NCBI RefSeq assembly: GCF_023017105.1 | Contig: NZ_JALKEV010000003.1 | Coordinates: forward strand, 186,001-250,000 | DNA from: Halalkalibacter sp. APA_J-10(15) | GTDB lineage: Bacteria > Bacillota > Bacilli > Bacillales > Bacillaceae_D | Direction of reading: 5' to 3' | DNA: 64,000 nt | Program-made: the position numbers and the translations under genes | Notes under the pieces: model-generated | Seen by the model: the letters and a program-made list of their open reading frames with translations, nothing else | What the model was told of the DNA's origin: nothing | Databases searched by the model: none | Shown here: positions 47,032-56,862 of the stretch, in pieces | Layout of the letters: every line of letters starts with the position of its first letter | Position numbering within the stretch: the stretch's first letter is position 1

Positions 47032-47790
47032 ATGATGTATGGAACAAGTGAAAATGATCCTCAAGCACCACAGCAGCCAGAAAAAAATCCACAGAAAGAA
47101 CAAAAAAGTGATCTTGTGGAGAAGATCCAAGAGCTAGGTCAAACGAGTGTTCCTGACATGGGGCAATCAAATATTCATTGTATGACAATCGTCGGTCAAA
47201 TTGAAGGGCACATGCAATTACCCCCACAAAATAAAACGACGAAATATGAACATATTATACCTCAGCTCGTAGCAATAGAACAAAATCCAAAAATTGAAGG
47301 GCTACTTCTCGTTTTAAATACGGTGGGAGGAGATGTGGAAGCGGGTTTGGCGATTTCGGAGATGGTTGCATCAATGTCCAAACCTACTGTAACCCTCGTG
47401 TTAGGAGGCGGACATTCCATTGGTGTCCCAATAGCTGTTGCTGCCAATTATGCTTATATTGCAGAAACGGCAACGATGACGATACACCCTGTTCGATTAA
47501 CGGGTCTTGTGATTGGTGTCCCTCAAACATTTGAATATTTAGATAAAATGCAAGAACGAGTGGTGAACTTTGTAACGAAGCATTCGTCGGTTAGTGAGGA
47601 GAAGTTTAAAGAACTAATGTTTTCAAAAGGGAATTTAACTAGAGATATCGGTACAAATGTAGTAGGGACGGATGCGGTTTCATATGGGCTTATAAATGAA
47701 GTTGGTGGTATTGGTCAGGCATTAGCTAAGTTAAATGAATTAATTGAGCAATATAAAAAGGAAAAGCCTGAAGGAGATGTCATTCAATGA
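47032..47790 (+). CDS. tepA: ClpP-like translocation-enhancing protease TepA
   Basis: S14 (ClpP/crotonase fold) serine-protease homolog; in B. subtilis TepA (YmfB) is reported to enhance protein export early and be needed for spore-related degradation. The 252-residue protein has a hydrophilic N-terminal extension, the [18 protein letters not shown] oxyanion region, candidate nucleophile S129 in GGGHSIGVP, and H152 in TIHPVR. ATG 47032 is 10 bases after AAAGGAGGA. Overlaps ylzJ by 4 bases. Confidence 0.93.
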   Translation: MMYGTSENDPQAPQQPEKNPQKEQKSDLVEKIQELGQTSVPDMGQSNIHCMTIVGQIEGHMQLPPQNKTTKYEHIIPQLVAIEQNPKIEGLLLVLNTVGGDVEAGLAISEMVASMSKPTVTLVLGGGHSIGVPIAVAANYAYIAETATMTIHPVRLTGLVIGVPQTFEYLDKMQERVVNFVTKHSSVSEEKFKELMFSKGNLTRDIGTNVVGTDAVSYGLINEVGGIGQALAKLNELIEQYKKEKPEGDVIQ

Positions 47791-48008
47791 TCTTATATAC
47801 GATGATGCCACAGGAATATATCTTTCCTCATGATGACCATACTTTTTTTACTCAAAAAGTGATTTCTAGTGAAGCTGGGCCACTTATTGTTGAGCAAATT
47901 AACCCATCTCAATATCGAATTGTTAGGTTATTAAGTAGCAATGCAAATGATTTTTTAAATGAGAAATATACACCTGGAACGATTATTCAAGCAAATCCCC
48001 AACTTTAG
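47787..48008 (+). CDS. ylzJ: YlzJ-like small protein
   Basis: A 73-residue protein of the YlzJ-like family, with the typical start [14 protein letters not shown] and the middle segment [20 protein letters not shown]. Function unknown. ATG overlaps the tepA stop (ATGA), so it is coupled to tepA. Conserved tepA-ylzJ-spoIIIE order supports it as a real gene. Confidence 0.88.
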   Translation: MILYTMMPQEYIFPHDDHTFFTQKVISSEAGPLIVEQINPSQYRIVRLLSSNANDFLNEKYTPGTIIQANPQL

Positions 48009-48031
48009 TAGTTTAGTCCCCTTTCTTCTTG

Positions 48032-48040
48032 TGCTATAAT
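48032..48040 (+). promoter_or_regulatory. Extended -10 promoter of spoIIIE
   Basis: TGCTATAAT, i.e. TG-N-TATAAT (48032-48040), about 24 bases after the ylzJ stop. TTTAGT at 48012-48017 could be a weak -35. The transcript would begin near 48047 and contain the hairpin at 48062-48088 before the TTG start at 48121. Confidence 0.6.
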
Positions 48041-48061
48041 TATGTTCAGCAAAGGATCGTC

Positions 48062-48088
48062 AGAAGCAGTCAATAATTGACTGCTTCT
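48062..48088 (+). terminator. Strong hairpin in the spoIIIE leader
   Basis: Perfect 12-bp stem AGAAGCAGTCAA (48062-48073) with TTGACTGCTTCT (48077-48088), three-base loop TAA. It lies between the promoter and the spoIIIE start. The tail TCTAGTATGTCTTTT is only moderately T-rich, so it may be an attenuator or an mRNA-stabilising hairpin instead of a full terminator. Confidence 0.65.
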
Positions 48089-48120
48089 TCTAGTATGTCT
48101 TTTAAGTAGAGGTGAATGAA

Positions 48121-50439
48121 TTGGCAAGACGAAAGAAAAAAAGAAAAACCGAGTTTAAGTCACAACTTACATATGAGCTCATCGGTCTCGGCTTATTAGT
48201 CATTGCCGTTGTTACATTTGCACGTCTAGGTACGGTAGGGGAAGTATTTGTTCGATTATTCCGTTTCTTTTTAGGTGAGTGGTTTATCTTACTTGCCATC
48301 GCATTACTTGGAACTGCGCTGTATCTAATGATTAAGCGAAAGACTCCGGTTTTTTGGTCTCGACGCATGTCTGGGGTGTATGTGATTGCACTCGCATTTA
48401 GCTTGTTAGCACATATTAGCTTATTTAATCAGCTAAGTGGGAGGGAAGGATTCGAGGATCAATCCGTTATTCGTCAAACATGGAGACTTTTTTGGCTGGA
48501 AATGCGTGGACAAGCTCCAATCGATGACCTTGGTGGTGGAATGGTAGGAGCTTTTTCATTCGCTATTAGTCACTTTCTATTTGCCGAAGCAGGTACATAT
48601 TTCTTTGGTGTTATTCTAATTGTAGTTGGAATAATCCTGTTAACAGGCAAATCGATATCTAATTTAATGAGTAAAGGCTTTAGAAGATTTTATACGTTTA
48701 TTTTCGATACATTCCATCATCTAGGAGTCGAAAGTAAGCAAGCGTGGAAATCTTTCATGAATCGATTAAAAGAAGAAAAGCAAGTTTATAATGAACGAAA
48801 GAAAGAGCAAGAGGTGGATGTACAAGAATTGGAGGTTCAAGAATCAGAGCCTGAAATAGTCGATTTCACGCAGCGAGTAGGTCAACAGGAAAGCGTAGAC
48901 GAGGAAAAAGAAAATGATTTGAACGTGTCGTTAGATTTGGAAAAGAGTTCCGAGGCTCAATTATCAACGGATATGAGTAATCATTTAGTTACAGGAGAAG
49001 AGTTAAATAAAGATTACCTCTTACCTGATATGGATATACTGAGTTTACCTAATAATCCAAGTCAATCAAATGAAAAAAAACAGCTTACAGCAAATGCGAA
49101 GAAATTAGAGCAAACGTTAGAGAGCTTTGGTGTGAAAGCGAAAGTATCGAAGGTCCATTTAGGACCAGCAGTTACGAAATATGAAGTTTACCCTAATGTT
49201 GGTGTCAAGGTTAGTCGAATCGTAAACCTTGCAGATGACCTTGCATTAGCACTTGCTGCTAAGGATATACGAATGGAAGCGCCTATTCCAGGTAAGTCAG
49301 CCATAGGTATTGAGGTTCCTAACCATGAAATCGCTGTCGTTACACTACGAGAAGTGTTAGATTCGATACAATCAAAGAAAGAGGAAAATGTACTTGCTGT
49401 TGGCTTAGGACGGGATATCTCTGGAAATCCAGTTTTAGCTCATCTTAATAAAATGCCACACTTGCTTGTTGCTGGGGCAACAGGAAGCGGTAAAAGTGTA
49501 TGTATTAATGGTATTATTGTCAGTCTATTATTAAAGGCAAAACCTCATGAAGTAAAATTGATGATGATTGATCCAAAAATGGTTGAATTGACTGTATACA
49601 ATGGTATACCTCATTTGTTAACACCAGTAGTAACAGAGCCAAAGAAGGCTTCACAGGCGTTGAAAAAAGTTGTTGCAGAAATGGAAAGGCGTTACGATTT
49701 GTTCTCTCATACAGGAACGAGAAACATTGAAGGATATAACGAGCTTGTACGTCGTCAAAATGAAGAGGAGGACGCAAAACAGCCGATGCTACCATATATT
49801 GTTGTTGTGGTCGATGAGTTGGCTGATTTAATGATGATAGCATCTGGAGATGTTGAAGATTCGATTGCAAGATTAGCACAAATGGCACGAGCAGCGGGTA
49901 TTCATATGATTATCGCAACCCAGCGTCCCTCAGTAGATGTCATTACAGGTGTCATAAAGGCGAATATCCCTTCTCGAATTGCATTTGGTGTCTCTTCTCA
50001 AACGGATTCACGTACAATTCTAGACTCAGGTGGTGCCGAGAAGCTATTAGGTCGAGGAGATATGCTTTACTTGCCAGTAGGAGCTACAAAACCAACGAGA
50101 GTTCAAGGTGCTTTTCTATCTGATCATGAAGTAGAGTCTGTTGTTCAATATGTTATTTCACAGCAAAAAGCGCAATACGAAGAAGAAATGACTCCTTCTG
50201 AAGAGCCCATCATTGAAGAAAAAGTAGCTGATGAGCTTTATGATTCAGCGGTAGAATTAGTTGTTGAAATGAATACTGCGTCTGTGTCCATGCTTCAACG
50301 AAGGTTTCGTATTGGCTATACGAGAGCAGCGAGGTTAATTGATGAAATGGAAGCACGAGGGATTGTTGGACCGTATGAAGGTAGTAAGCCAAGAGAAGTT
50401 TTAATTAGCAAACGAAATGATGACGAAGCAACATCGTAA
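48121..50439 (+). CDS. spoIIIE: DNA translocase SpoIIIE/FtsK
   Basis: Membrane-anchored DNA pump that moves the chromosome into the forespore and clears DNA from division septa. TTG 48121 was chosen since AGAGGTG is six bases upstream and the protein then starts with the family-like LARRKKKRK; a GTG at 48112 overlaps the site. The 772-residue protein has four membrane helices (to about residue 180), an acidic linker, the motor domain with Walker [10 protein letters not shown] (452-460), and the C-terminal gamma winged-helix ([20 protein letters not shown]) that reads orientation sequences. Confidence 0.96.
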   Translation: MARRKKKRKTEFKSQLTYELIGLGLLVIAVVTFARLGTVGEVFVRLFRFFLGEWFILLAIALLGTALYLMIKRKTPVFWSRRMSGVYVIALAFSLLAHISLFNQLSGREGFEDQSVIRQTWRLFWLEMRGQAPIDDLGGGMVGAFSFAISHFLFAEAGTYFFGVILIVVGIILLTGKSISNLMSKGFRRFYTFIFDTFHHLGVESKQAWKSFMNRLKEEKQVYNERKKEQEVDVQELEVQESEPEIVDFTQRVGQQESVDEEKENDLNVSLDLEKSSEAQLSTDMSNHLVTGEELNKDYLLPDMDILSLPNNPSQSNEKKQLTANAKKLEQTLESFGVKAKVSKVHLGPAVTKYEVYPNVGVKVSRIVNLADDLALALAAKDIRMEAPIPGKSAIGIEVPNHEIAVVTLREVLDSIQSKKEENVLAVGLGRDISGNPVLAHLNKMPHLLVAGATGSGKSVCINGIIVSLLLKAKPHEVKLMMIDPKMVELTVYNGIPHLLTPVVTEPKKASQALKKVVAEMERRYDLFSHTGTRNIEGYNELVRRQNEEEDAKQPMLPYIVVVVDELADLMMIASGDVEDSIARLAQMARAAGIHMIIATQRPSVDVITGVIKANIPSRIAFGVSSQTDSRTILDSGGAEKLLGRGDMLYLPVGATKPTRVQGAFLSDHEVESVVQYVISQQKAQYEEEMTPSEEPIIEEKVADELYDSAVELVVEMNTASVSMLQRRFRIGYTRAARLIDEMEARGIVGPYEGSKPREVLISKRNDDEATS

Positions 50440-50458
50440 TGGGGAAGGAGTGGCAAAC

Positions 50459-51184
50459 TTGATTAAAGCAGATCAGAGACCTTTATATTTACAAGTTATC
50501 GAACGGTTAAAAGACGATATTGATAACAACCTATATGCAGAAGGGGAAAAGCTCCCATCAGAGTTTGAACTTTCAAAAAATTTAGGTGTAAGTCGAGCTA
50601 CATTGCGAGAAGCTTTACGAGTATTAGAAGAGGATGGGGTTGTGATTCGCCGCCATGGAGTGGGGACTTTTGTTCACTCAAAACCGTTGTTTTCTGCAGG
50701 TATTGAAGAACTTCAAAGTGTGACGGATATGATTTTTAAGGCGAAAATGGCACCTGGCACTATTTATTTATCGTCTGCAGTCCATGAAGCGACAGAGGAA
50801 GACTGCTATCAGTTTAAAGAAGAAGAATTAAAAGAAATATTAGCACTCAAGCGAATACGAACGGCTGATGGTGTACCGGTAGTCTACTGTTTAGATCGCA
50901 TCCCGTATCGATTCGTAGAAAATCATTCTATACATGAAATTAAATCCATCTTTCATTTTTTGGAAGATGTAGGTCATACGATTACGTATGCTGTTACGCA
51001 TATAGAGCCGATTGGCTATGATAATGAAATTTCAGAAATGTTAGAATGTGATCCTGAATCCACATTATTATTGCTAAAGCAAATGCATTATGATGAGAAC
51101 GAACAACCAGTACTCTATTCCTATAATTATTTTCGTGCTGATAAATTTAAATTCCACGTTGTAAGAACTCGTGTTAAAGCATAA
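50459..51184 (+). CDS. ymfC: GntR/HutC-family transcriptional regulator (YmfC)
   Basis: A 241-residue regulator with an N-terminal winged helix ([47 protein letters not shown]) and a C-terminal UTRA-type ligand-binding domain. TTG 50459 follows AAGGAGTGG at a good distance and gives the family length; the longer frame from 50417 starts inside spoIIIE. Its ligand and targets are unknown. The adjoining ymfF-ymfH genes may be under its control, which is inference. Confidence 0.92.
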   Translation: MIKADQRPLYLQVIERLKDDIDNNLYAEGEKLPSEFELSKNLGVSRATLREALRVLEEDGVVIRRHGVGTFVHSKPLFSAGIEELQSVTDMIFKAKMAPGTIYLSSAVHEATEEDCYQFKEEELKEILALKRIRTADGVPVVYCLDRIPYRFVENHSIHEIKSIFHFLEDVGHTITYAVTHIEPIGYDNEISEMLECDPESTLLLLKQMHYDENEQPVLYSYNYFRADKFKFHVVRTRVKA

Positions 51185-51215
51185 CCTATGCATGACAGAA
51201 AAAGGAGATGATCAG

Positions 51216-52496
51216 ATGCAGTCTATTATCGAAAAGGTTGAAAAGCAAGGTGGGCTCACCGTTCATTTGATGCCCACGGATAAATACAAAACGAATACAT
51301 TATTACTACTAATACGTGCCCCATTAAATAAAGAAACGGTAGCAAAGCGAGCTCTGCTTGGGCACGTCTTACAAAATGGCACAAGCAGCTCCCCTTCGCG
51401 AAAAGCATTACGTGAACGACTTGATGCTATGTACGGTGCAACATTAACGACAGATGTACAAAAAAAAGGTGAAGAACATGTTATCACATTTATGATGGAT
51501 GTTGCTAATGAACGGTTTTTGAGTGATTCTACTCCTTTGTTTACGAACGCTCTGAACCTTCTAGCGGAAGTGGTAACAGATCCATTTCTTGAAAATGGCC
51601 TTTTTTCGGAACAAATTGTGGAGCAGGAAAAGCGGTCATTAAAGCAACGCATCCAATCAGTCTATGATGATAAAATGCGTTATGCCAATGTGCGTGTGAC
51701 AGAGGAAATGTGCAAAGGTGAGAACTTCGCATTAACTTCATTTGGAACAGTTGAAGACGTTGAAGAAATTAGTGCCGAAGCTTTATATGAATACTATATT
51801 GAATTACTGCAAACAAATGCATTCGATTTATATCTCGTCGGTGCACTAGATCAACAGGAAACGCTAGAAAAGGTTAAACAGGCTTTTGAACTACCAGACC
51901 GTCAAGTCGTTGTCGGAGGAACGTTAGAAAGTCCGCAAGTGGAGAAAGTGAACATCGTCCATGAAAACCAAGATGTTAAGCAAGGAAAGCTTCATTTAGG
52001 CTATCGTACTTATACAACATATGGGGATGCTGATTATGTTGCAGTTCAAGTGTTTAATGGTATTTTCGGTGGCTTTTCTCACTCGAAGCTATTTATTAAT
52101 GTAAGAGAAAAGGAAAGTCTAGCTTATTATGCAGCCTCCAGGCTCGAAAGCCATAAAGGGATTATGATGGTCATGTCAGGAATTGAGTTTAGTAAATACG
52201 ATCGGGCGGTAGACATTATTAATGAACAATTAGAAGCGATGAGAAATGGAGAGTTTTCAGAAGGAGAACTGGAGCAAACAAAGGCGATGTTAAAAAATCA
52301 AATTTTAGAAACCGCCGATGTGGCGAGAGGGCTTGTTGAACTCCACTACCACCAAGTCATTAGTGGTTCAAATCGTTCATTATCAGATTGGTTATTAAGT
52401 GTTGATCAAGTGACGAAGGAAGACGTTATCGAAGCAGCGAATAAAGTTAAGCTTGATACGATTTACTTCTTAAAAGGGAAGGAGGAAGGCGCATGA
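51216..52496 (+). CDS. ymfF: M16-type protease homolog YmfF (inactive subunit)
   Basis: A 426-residue M16 (insulinase/processing peptidase) homolog. The start ATG 51216 follows AAAGGAGATG. The HxxEH zinc motif expected in the first 60 residues is missing (RALLGHVLQNG in that place), while the fold pattern is kept (LRERLDAMYGATLT; FSHSKLFINVREKESLAYYAA). It therefore looks like the non-catalytic half that pairs with YmfH. Overlaps ymfH by 4 bases. Confidence 0.9.
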   Translation: MQSIIEKVEKQGGLTVHLMPTDKYKTNTLLLLIRAPLNKETVAKRALLGHVLQNGTSSSPSRKALRERLDAMYGATLTTDVQKKGEEHVITFMMDVANERFLSDSTPLFTNALNLLAEVVTDPFLENGLFSEQIVEQEKRSLKQRIQSVYDDKMRYANVRVTEEMCKGENFALTSFGTVEDVEEISAEALYEYYIELLQTNAFDLYLVGALDQQETLEKVKQAFELPDRQVVVGGTLESPQVEKVNIVHENQDVKQGKLHLGYRTYTTYGDADYVAVQVFNGIFGGFSHSKLFINVREKESLAYYAASRLESHKGIMMVMSGIEFSKYDRAVDIINEQLEAMRNGEFSEGELEQTKAMLKNQILETADVARGLVELHYHQVISGSNRSLSDWLLSVDQVTKEDVIEAANKVKLDTIYFLKGKEEGA

Positions 52497-53788
52497 AGCC
52501 CGTCACATTTACACAGATTGAAGAGACGTTGTACCATGAACAATTAGATAATGGCTTAAATATTTATATTTTACCAAAAAAGCAATTTAATAAAACATAT
52601 GCAACCTTTACAACAAAATATGGATCTGTTGATAATCATTTTAAGCCAATTGGCTTAAAAGATGCTATTAAAGTTCCGGATGGAATCGCACATTTTCTTG
52701 AGCATAAAATGTTTGAAGATGAAGAAGGAGATGTCTTTCAACAATTTAGTAAGCAAGGAGCTTCAGCTAATGCATTTACAAGCTTTACACGTACAGCCTA
52801 TTTATTTTCCAGTACAACCAAAGTTGAAGAAAATTTAGAAACGCTTGTCGATTTTGTTCAACACCCTTATTTTACCGAGGAGAGTGTGGAAAAAGAAAAA
52901 GGAATTATCAATCAAGAAATTACGATGTATGATGATAATCCTGATTGGAGAGCGTATTTTGGAGTCATTAGTAATATGTTTCATACTCATCCCGTCAAAA
53001 TTGATATTGCTGGGACCATTGAGTCGATTGCGCCTATTACAAAAGATTTGCTCTATACGTGCTACCATACGTTCTATCATCCGAGTAACATGTTGTTATT
53101 CATTGTCGGACCAGTTGATCCTAGAGAGGTCATGGAGCAAGTAAAAAGAAATCAGCAGAAAAAAGAATTCGCTTCACCAGAAGACATTAAACGTTACTTC
53201 GACGAAGAACCTAATAAGGTAGCAAAGGAACATGAAGTACTGAACATGCCTGTTCAAACACCAAAATGTTTAATGGGATTTAAAGATATAGGTGTGCAAA
53301 GACAGGGCAAAGATTTATTACGTCGTGAATTAATTGTTTCAATTTTGCTTGATCTTATGTTCGGTCAAAGTTCTAATAATTACCAGGAGTTATTTGCTGA
53401 AGGGTTAATTGATGATAGCTTTTCCTTTGATTATTCAGCTGAATTTGGCTTTGGTTTTTCTGTTATAGGCGGAGATACGAGCAAGCCCAATAAGCTAGCG
53501 GCTCAGGTGAAGAATATGGTTACTACATTTAAAAGCGAACAACTTTCTGAGGATCATGTTGCTCGAACGATTAAAAAGAAAATTGGTTTCTTTTTACGAT
53601 CATTAAATTCTCCAGAGTTCATTGCTAACCAATTCACAAGATATCAATTTAATGAAATGAATTTATTTGATGTTGTACCTACGTTAGAAGAAATAACGAT
53701 TCACGATTTAAAGCAAGGTTTACAAGAACATTTTGACTTCGAACGGTTTACAGTATTCCAAGTCAAACCTGAGGGGTATCAAGAATAA
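52493..53788 (+). CDS. ymfH: M16 family zinc protease YmfH
   Basis: Catalytic M16 subunit of 431 residues. The inverted zinc motif HFLEH is present near residue 67 (GIAHFLEHKMF), with the downstream glutamate ligand in EKEKGIINQEITMYDD. It overlaps ymfF by 4 bases, in line with a heterodimer of active and inactive subunits as in the YmfF/YmfH pair of bacilli. Adjacent ymfI starts directly after the stop. Confidence 0.93.
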   Translation: MKPVTFTQIEETLYHEQLDNGLNIYILPKKQFNKTYATFTTKYGSVDNHFKPIGLKDAIKVPDGIAHFLEHKMFEDEEGDVFQQFSKQGASANAFTSFTRTAYLFSSTTKVEENLETLVDFVQHPYFTEESVEKEKGIINQEITMYDDNPDWRAYFGVISNMFHTHPVKIDIAGTIESIAPITKDLLYTCYHTFYHPSNMLLFIVGPVDPREVMEQVKRNQQKKEFASPEDIKRYFDEEPNKVAKEHEVLNMPVQTPKCLMGFKDIGVQRQGKDLLRRELIVSILLDLMFGQSSNNYQELFAEGLIDDSFSFDYSAEFGFGFSVIGGDTSKPNKLAAQVKNMVTTFKSEQLSEDHVARTIKKKIGFFLRSLNSPEFIANQFTRYQFNEMNLFDVVPTLEEITIHDLKQGLQEHFDFERFTVFQVKPEGYQE

Positions 53789-54517
53789 ATGAAAGAAATC
53801 GTCATAACAGGAGCTTCTGGAGGGATTGGCGCTGAAATAGCTAAAGAGCTAGCATCTCCAGAATGCTCTCTTTTTTTACATTATCATCAAAATGAAGAAA
53901 TGATACAGAAAGTAAGGGAAGTGTGCCTGCAAAAAGGGGCGACTGTTAAATTGATTCAAGCTGATTTATCAGCTCAGGAAGGAGCCAAGCAGCTTATTGA
54001 GGGTCTTGTGGAGGCAGAAAATGTATATTCCATTATTCATAATGCAGGTATGAGTGAATTTCAATTATTTACGAGTACAACCGATCTTCATTTAGATTCA
54101 TTATTAAACATTCATCTTATTAATCCTATGAAAATAACTCGCTCGCTTTTGCCTAATATGATCCGTGCGAAAAAGGGGAAAATTATTATGATTTCCTCGA
54201 TATGGGGGTTAACAGGAGCTTCCTGTGAAGTGACGTATTCAGCAGCAAAGGGCGGAATGAATAGTTTTGTGAAAGCATTAGCAAAAGAGGTAGCGCCAAA
54301 TGATATTCAAGTAAATGGTGTTGCACCAGGTGCGATTAATACGAGCATGCTTACGGAGCATGGTGTAGAACATATTGATTTATTAAAGGATGAAATACCA
54401 GCAAATCGTTTAGGATCAGCGAAAGAGGTTAGTCAGCTCGTTGCATTTCTCCATTCTAATCAAGCAAATTATATTAACGGACAAATTATTTCTGTTAATG
54501 GGGCATGGTATTGTTAA
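53789..54517 (+). CDS. ymfI: Short-chain dehydrogenase/reductase YmfI (FabG-like)
   Basis: SDR-fold oxidoreductase of 242 residues with the cofactor motif TGASGGIGAE, HNAG in the core, and the catalytic YSAAK after a serine (SSIWGLTG). The reaction is unknown; similarity to 3-oxoacyl-ACP reductases suggests a keto/hydroxy substrate. ATG 53789 abuts the ymfH stop, without a separate gap, so translation is coupled. In B. subtilis this neighbourhood (ymfCFHIJKM) is conserved. Confidence 0.94.
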   Translation: MKEIVITGASGGIGAEIAKELASPECSLFLHYHQNEEMIQKVREVCLQKGATVKLIQADLSAQEGAKQLIEGLVEAENVYSIIHNAGMSEFQLFTSTTDLHLDSLLNIHLINPMKITRSLLPNMIRAKKGKIIMISSIWGLTGASCEVTYSAAKGGMNSFVKALAKEVAPNDIQVNGVAPGAINTSMLTEHGVEHIDLLKDEIPANRLGSAKEVSQLVAFLHSNQANYINGQIISVNGAWYC

Positions 54518-54598
54518 ATCTTTTCCTAATAGAATGCATATTCTTCAAAAGAACAACAAAAAATACAATTGAAGTTCATGAAGAAGGAGGGGGTATCC

Positions 54599-54856
54599 AT
54601 GTCCGTTCTCGATAATTGGGAGCAATGGAAAGATTTTCTAGGTGATCGGCTGCATCAAGCTTCTGATGAGGGGATGTCAGCTAATGTTGTATCTGATGTC
54701 GCTTATCAAGTTGGAGAGTATTTGGCACAACAAGTTGAACCTAAAAATGAGCAAGAGCGTGTGTTAGCTGAATTATGGAATGTTGCTGATGAACAAGAAC
54801 AGCATGCAATTGCAAATATGATGGTTAAGCTTGTTCAAAATGAGGGTAGTCATTAA
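54599..54856 (+). CDS. ymfJ: YmfJ (DUF3243) small protein
   Basis: An 85-residue protein of the DUF3243 family, helical, with VLDNWEQWKDFLGDRLHQA at the N-terminus and AYQVGEYLAQQVEPKNEQER in the centre. Function unknown. The ATG at 54599 has GGAGGGGG upstream; the longer frame from 54569 passes through that site. Followed by a terminator. Confidence 0.9.
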   Translation: MSVLDNWEQWKDFLGDRLHQASDEGMSANVVSDVAYQVGEYLAQQVEPKNEQERVLAELWNVADEQEQHAIANMMVKLVQNEGSH

Positions 54857-54879
54857 TGAAGACATAGCTTGAAAAAGTG

Positions 54880-54912
54880 AAGTGTTCCATCCAATATGGG
54901 GCACTTTTCTTT
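54880..54912 (+). terminator. Terminator after ymfJ
   Basis: Eleven-pair stem AAGTGTTCCAT (54880-54890) with ATGGGGCACTT (54896-54906), two wobble pairs, five-base loop, then TTCTTTT. Closes the ymfC-ymfJ group. The remaining 162 bases to ymfK hold no clear gene; a TATGAT at 55029-55034 may be its -10. Confidence 0.85.
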
Positions 54913-55074
54913 TATATAAAATAGGGAGAAATGCGATATGATCATTGCACTTATAGAGCTTTGAATTCTTTTCTCGATATTTTGTTATGAATTACGACAA
55001 AGTTCTTTCATTTGTATTTAAAATCCATTATGATGAAAGTAAGTAACTACCAACTGACGTAAAGGATGAAGGAA

Positions 55075-55848
55075 ATGACGATTAAGGAATGGTATATTGA
55101 GTATGAGATTCATAAAAATCGCCCTGGTTTACTTGGAGATATTTCCTCGTTACTTGGTATGTTGGAAATTAATATAGTTACGATTAATGGTGTTGAAAAT
55201 AAAAGACGTGGCATGCTAATTAGAAGTACACACGATGATCAAGTCATAAGGTTAGAATCAATTATACATAAGATGGAAGACATTACATTGACAAAAGTAC
55301 GTGAACCGAGGGTGAGAGATCGACTTGCGATTAGACATGGACGATATATTGAACGCGATGCGGATGATAAGAAAATATTTCGTTTTGTTCGTAACGAATT
55401 AGGGCTACTCGTTGATTTTTTGGCAGAAATGTTTAAACGTGATGGTCATTTTCTCGTTGGTGTTCGTGGGATGCCGCGAGTCGGAAAAACGGAGTCTATT
55501 GTTGCAGCAAGTGTTTGTGCAAATAAAAGATGGTCGTTTATCTCCTCGACTCTATTACGACAAACAGTAAGAAGTCAATTAGCGGAAGATGAATACACGG
55601 ATGATCATATTTTTATCATTGATGGGATTGTAACGACGATGCGTTCAACAGAAAAGCATAAGAGTCTTGTTCGTGATATTATGAGGTTGCCTGCTGTGAA
55701 AGTCGTTGAGCACCCTGATATTTTTGTCCGTGAGTCAGAATATGAGTTGAATGATTTTGATTGTATCATTGAATTACGAAATGATGATAAAGAAGAAATC
55801 ACGTATGAAATTGTCGAATCTGGTTTTTCCTCTTTTGATATTAGTTAA
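55075..55848 (+). CDS. ymfK: DUF3388 protein YmfK with ACT-like and P-loop-like regions
   Basis: A 257-residue protein of unknown function. Residues 1-75 look like an ACT domain (WYIEYEIHKNRPGLLGDISS, LGMLEINIVTINGVE). The second part carries a Walker A-like loop GMPRVGKTES (132-141) and a hydrophobic strand ending in Asp (HIFIIDGIV) that could be Walker B. ATG 55075 is chosen because AAAGGA stands eight bases upstream; ATG 55066 overlaps that site. Conserved between ymfJ and rodZ in bacilli. No biochemical role can be claimed. Confidence 0.85.
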   Translation: MTIKEWYIEYEIHKNRPGLLGDISSLLGMLEINIVTINGVENKRRGMLIRSTHDDQVIRLESIIHKMEDITLTKVREPRVRDRLAIRHGRYIERDADDKKIFRFVRNELGLLVDFLAEMFKRDGHFLVGVRGMPRVGKTESIVAASVCANKRWSFISSTLLRQTVRSQLAEDEYTDDHIFIIDGIVTTMRSTEKHKSLVRDIMRLPAVKVVEHPDIFVRESEYELNDFDCIIELRNDDKEEITYEIVESGFSSFDIS

Positions 55849-55866
55849 AGTAGGTAGGTGTTAAGA

Positions 55867-56727
55867 TTGTCTGAATTAGGTCAACATTTAAAGGAAATTC
55901 GGGAGCAAAATAATATCACACTTGATGATTTACAACGAACGACAAAAATTCAGAAGCGATACTTAATTGCGATTGAAGAAGGTCACTATGATCGCTTACC
56001 TGGACAGTTCTATGCTAGAGCGTTTATAAAAACTTATGCTGAATCAATTGGGTTAGACCCTGAAGAGTTATTTGATCAATTTAAAAGTGAATTACCTAAT
56101 CCCAAACAAGAAACGGTTCAGTTGCCATCACGTACAAAACGTTCCAATATATCAGCAAGGCCGACGAAACGTTCAAAGTCTCAGCCTGTGCTAACAACGA
56201 TCTTAACGATTGTTATACTTGCTATTATTGCGGTAGTAACTACAATTATTATTCAAAATTACTTAGCAGCAGATGGAGCTGAGCAACCTGATATGAATCA
56301 AAATGTCGAAGGTGATTTTTATGAAACGGATGATGAAGACTCTGACGTAAATGAAGAAGATGAAGGTAACGAAGATGAGTTAGTTGAAGAAGAGCCTGAA
56401 CCTGAGCCGGATCCAATTGAATTAAATTTTGTTGAAACACAAGGAATTACATCACTTTATGAGCTAACCGGAGCCTTATTTGACCATGTACGAATTGAAA
56501 TGGATGGGACTTCATACATTGACATCCAAAATGGATTAGGACGAACATTATATATGTCAGATACAGGTGAAGATATCGAATTTGATTTCTCTGAGGAAGA
56601 GGAGCTGATTTTTAACTTTGGACGATCCACCGATGTTCAATTGTTTATTGACGATCAGCTTGTAGATTTCCCAACTGATTCTGTACATCAAAAGATTCAT
56701 ATTACAATTATCGATTTTGAAGAATAG
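55867..56727 (+). CDS. rodZ: Cell-shape protein RodZ (YmfM)
   Basis: Bitopic membrane protein that links MreB filaments to the wall-synthesis machinery. TTG 55867 is the best start (AGGTAGGTG about six bases before) and gives LSELGQHLKEIREQ like other RodZ proteins. The 286 residues comprise an N-terminal helix-turn-helix domain (about 1-80), a basic linker, one membrane helix (around 115-137), an acidic Glu/Asp/Pro-rich linker and a C-terminal DUF4115-type beta domain. Located before pgsA as in B. subtilis. Confidence 0.93.
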   Translation: MSELGQHLKEIREQNNITLDDLQRTTKIQKRYLIAIEEGHYDRLPGQFYARAFIKTYAESIGLDPEELFDQFKSELPNPKQETVQLPSRTKRSNISARPTKRSKSQPVLTTILTIVILAIIAVVTTIIIQNYLAADGAEQPDMNQNVEGDFYETDDEDSDVNEEDEGNEDELVEEEPEPEPDPIELNFVETQGITSLYELTGALFDHVRIEMDGTSYIDIQNGLGRTLYMSDTGEDIEFDFSEEEELIFNFGRSTDVQLFIDDQLVDFPTDSVHQKIHITIIDFEE

Positions 56728-56757
56728 TTGTCGCTTGCAGTAGTGACAGCTTTTTTC
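56726..56757 (+). terminator. Terminator after rodZ
   Basis: Ten-pair stem AGTTGTCGCT (56726-56735) with AGTGACAGCT (56742-56751), two wobble pairs, followed by TTTTT. The 5' arm overlaps the rodZ stop codon. Confidence 0.85.
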
Positions 56758-56862
56758 ATTCATGCACTTTTAAGGGTCACAAATCAGTGGTGAAATGATT
56801 TGTTCATATGATACAATATGGATGTTATTCAATCAGTTTGAATTGTGAAAAGAGGGACTATT

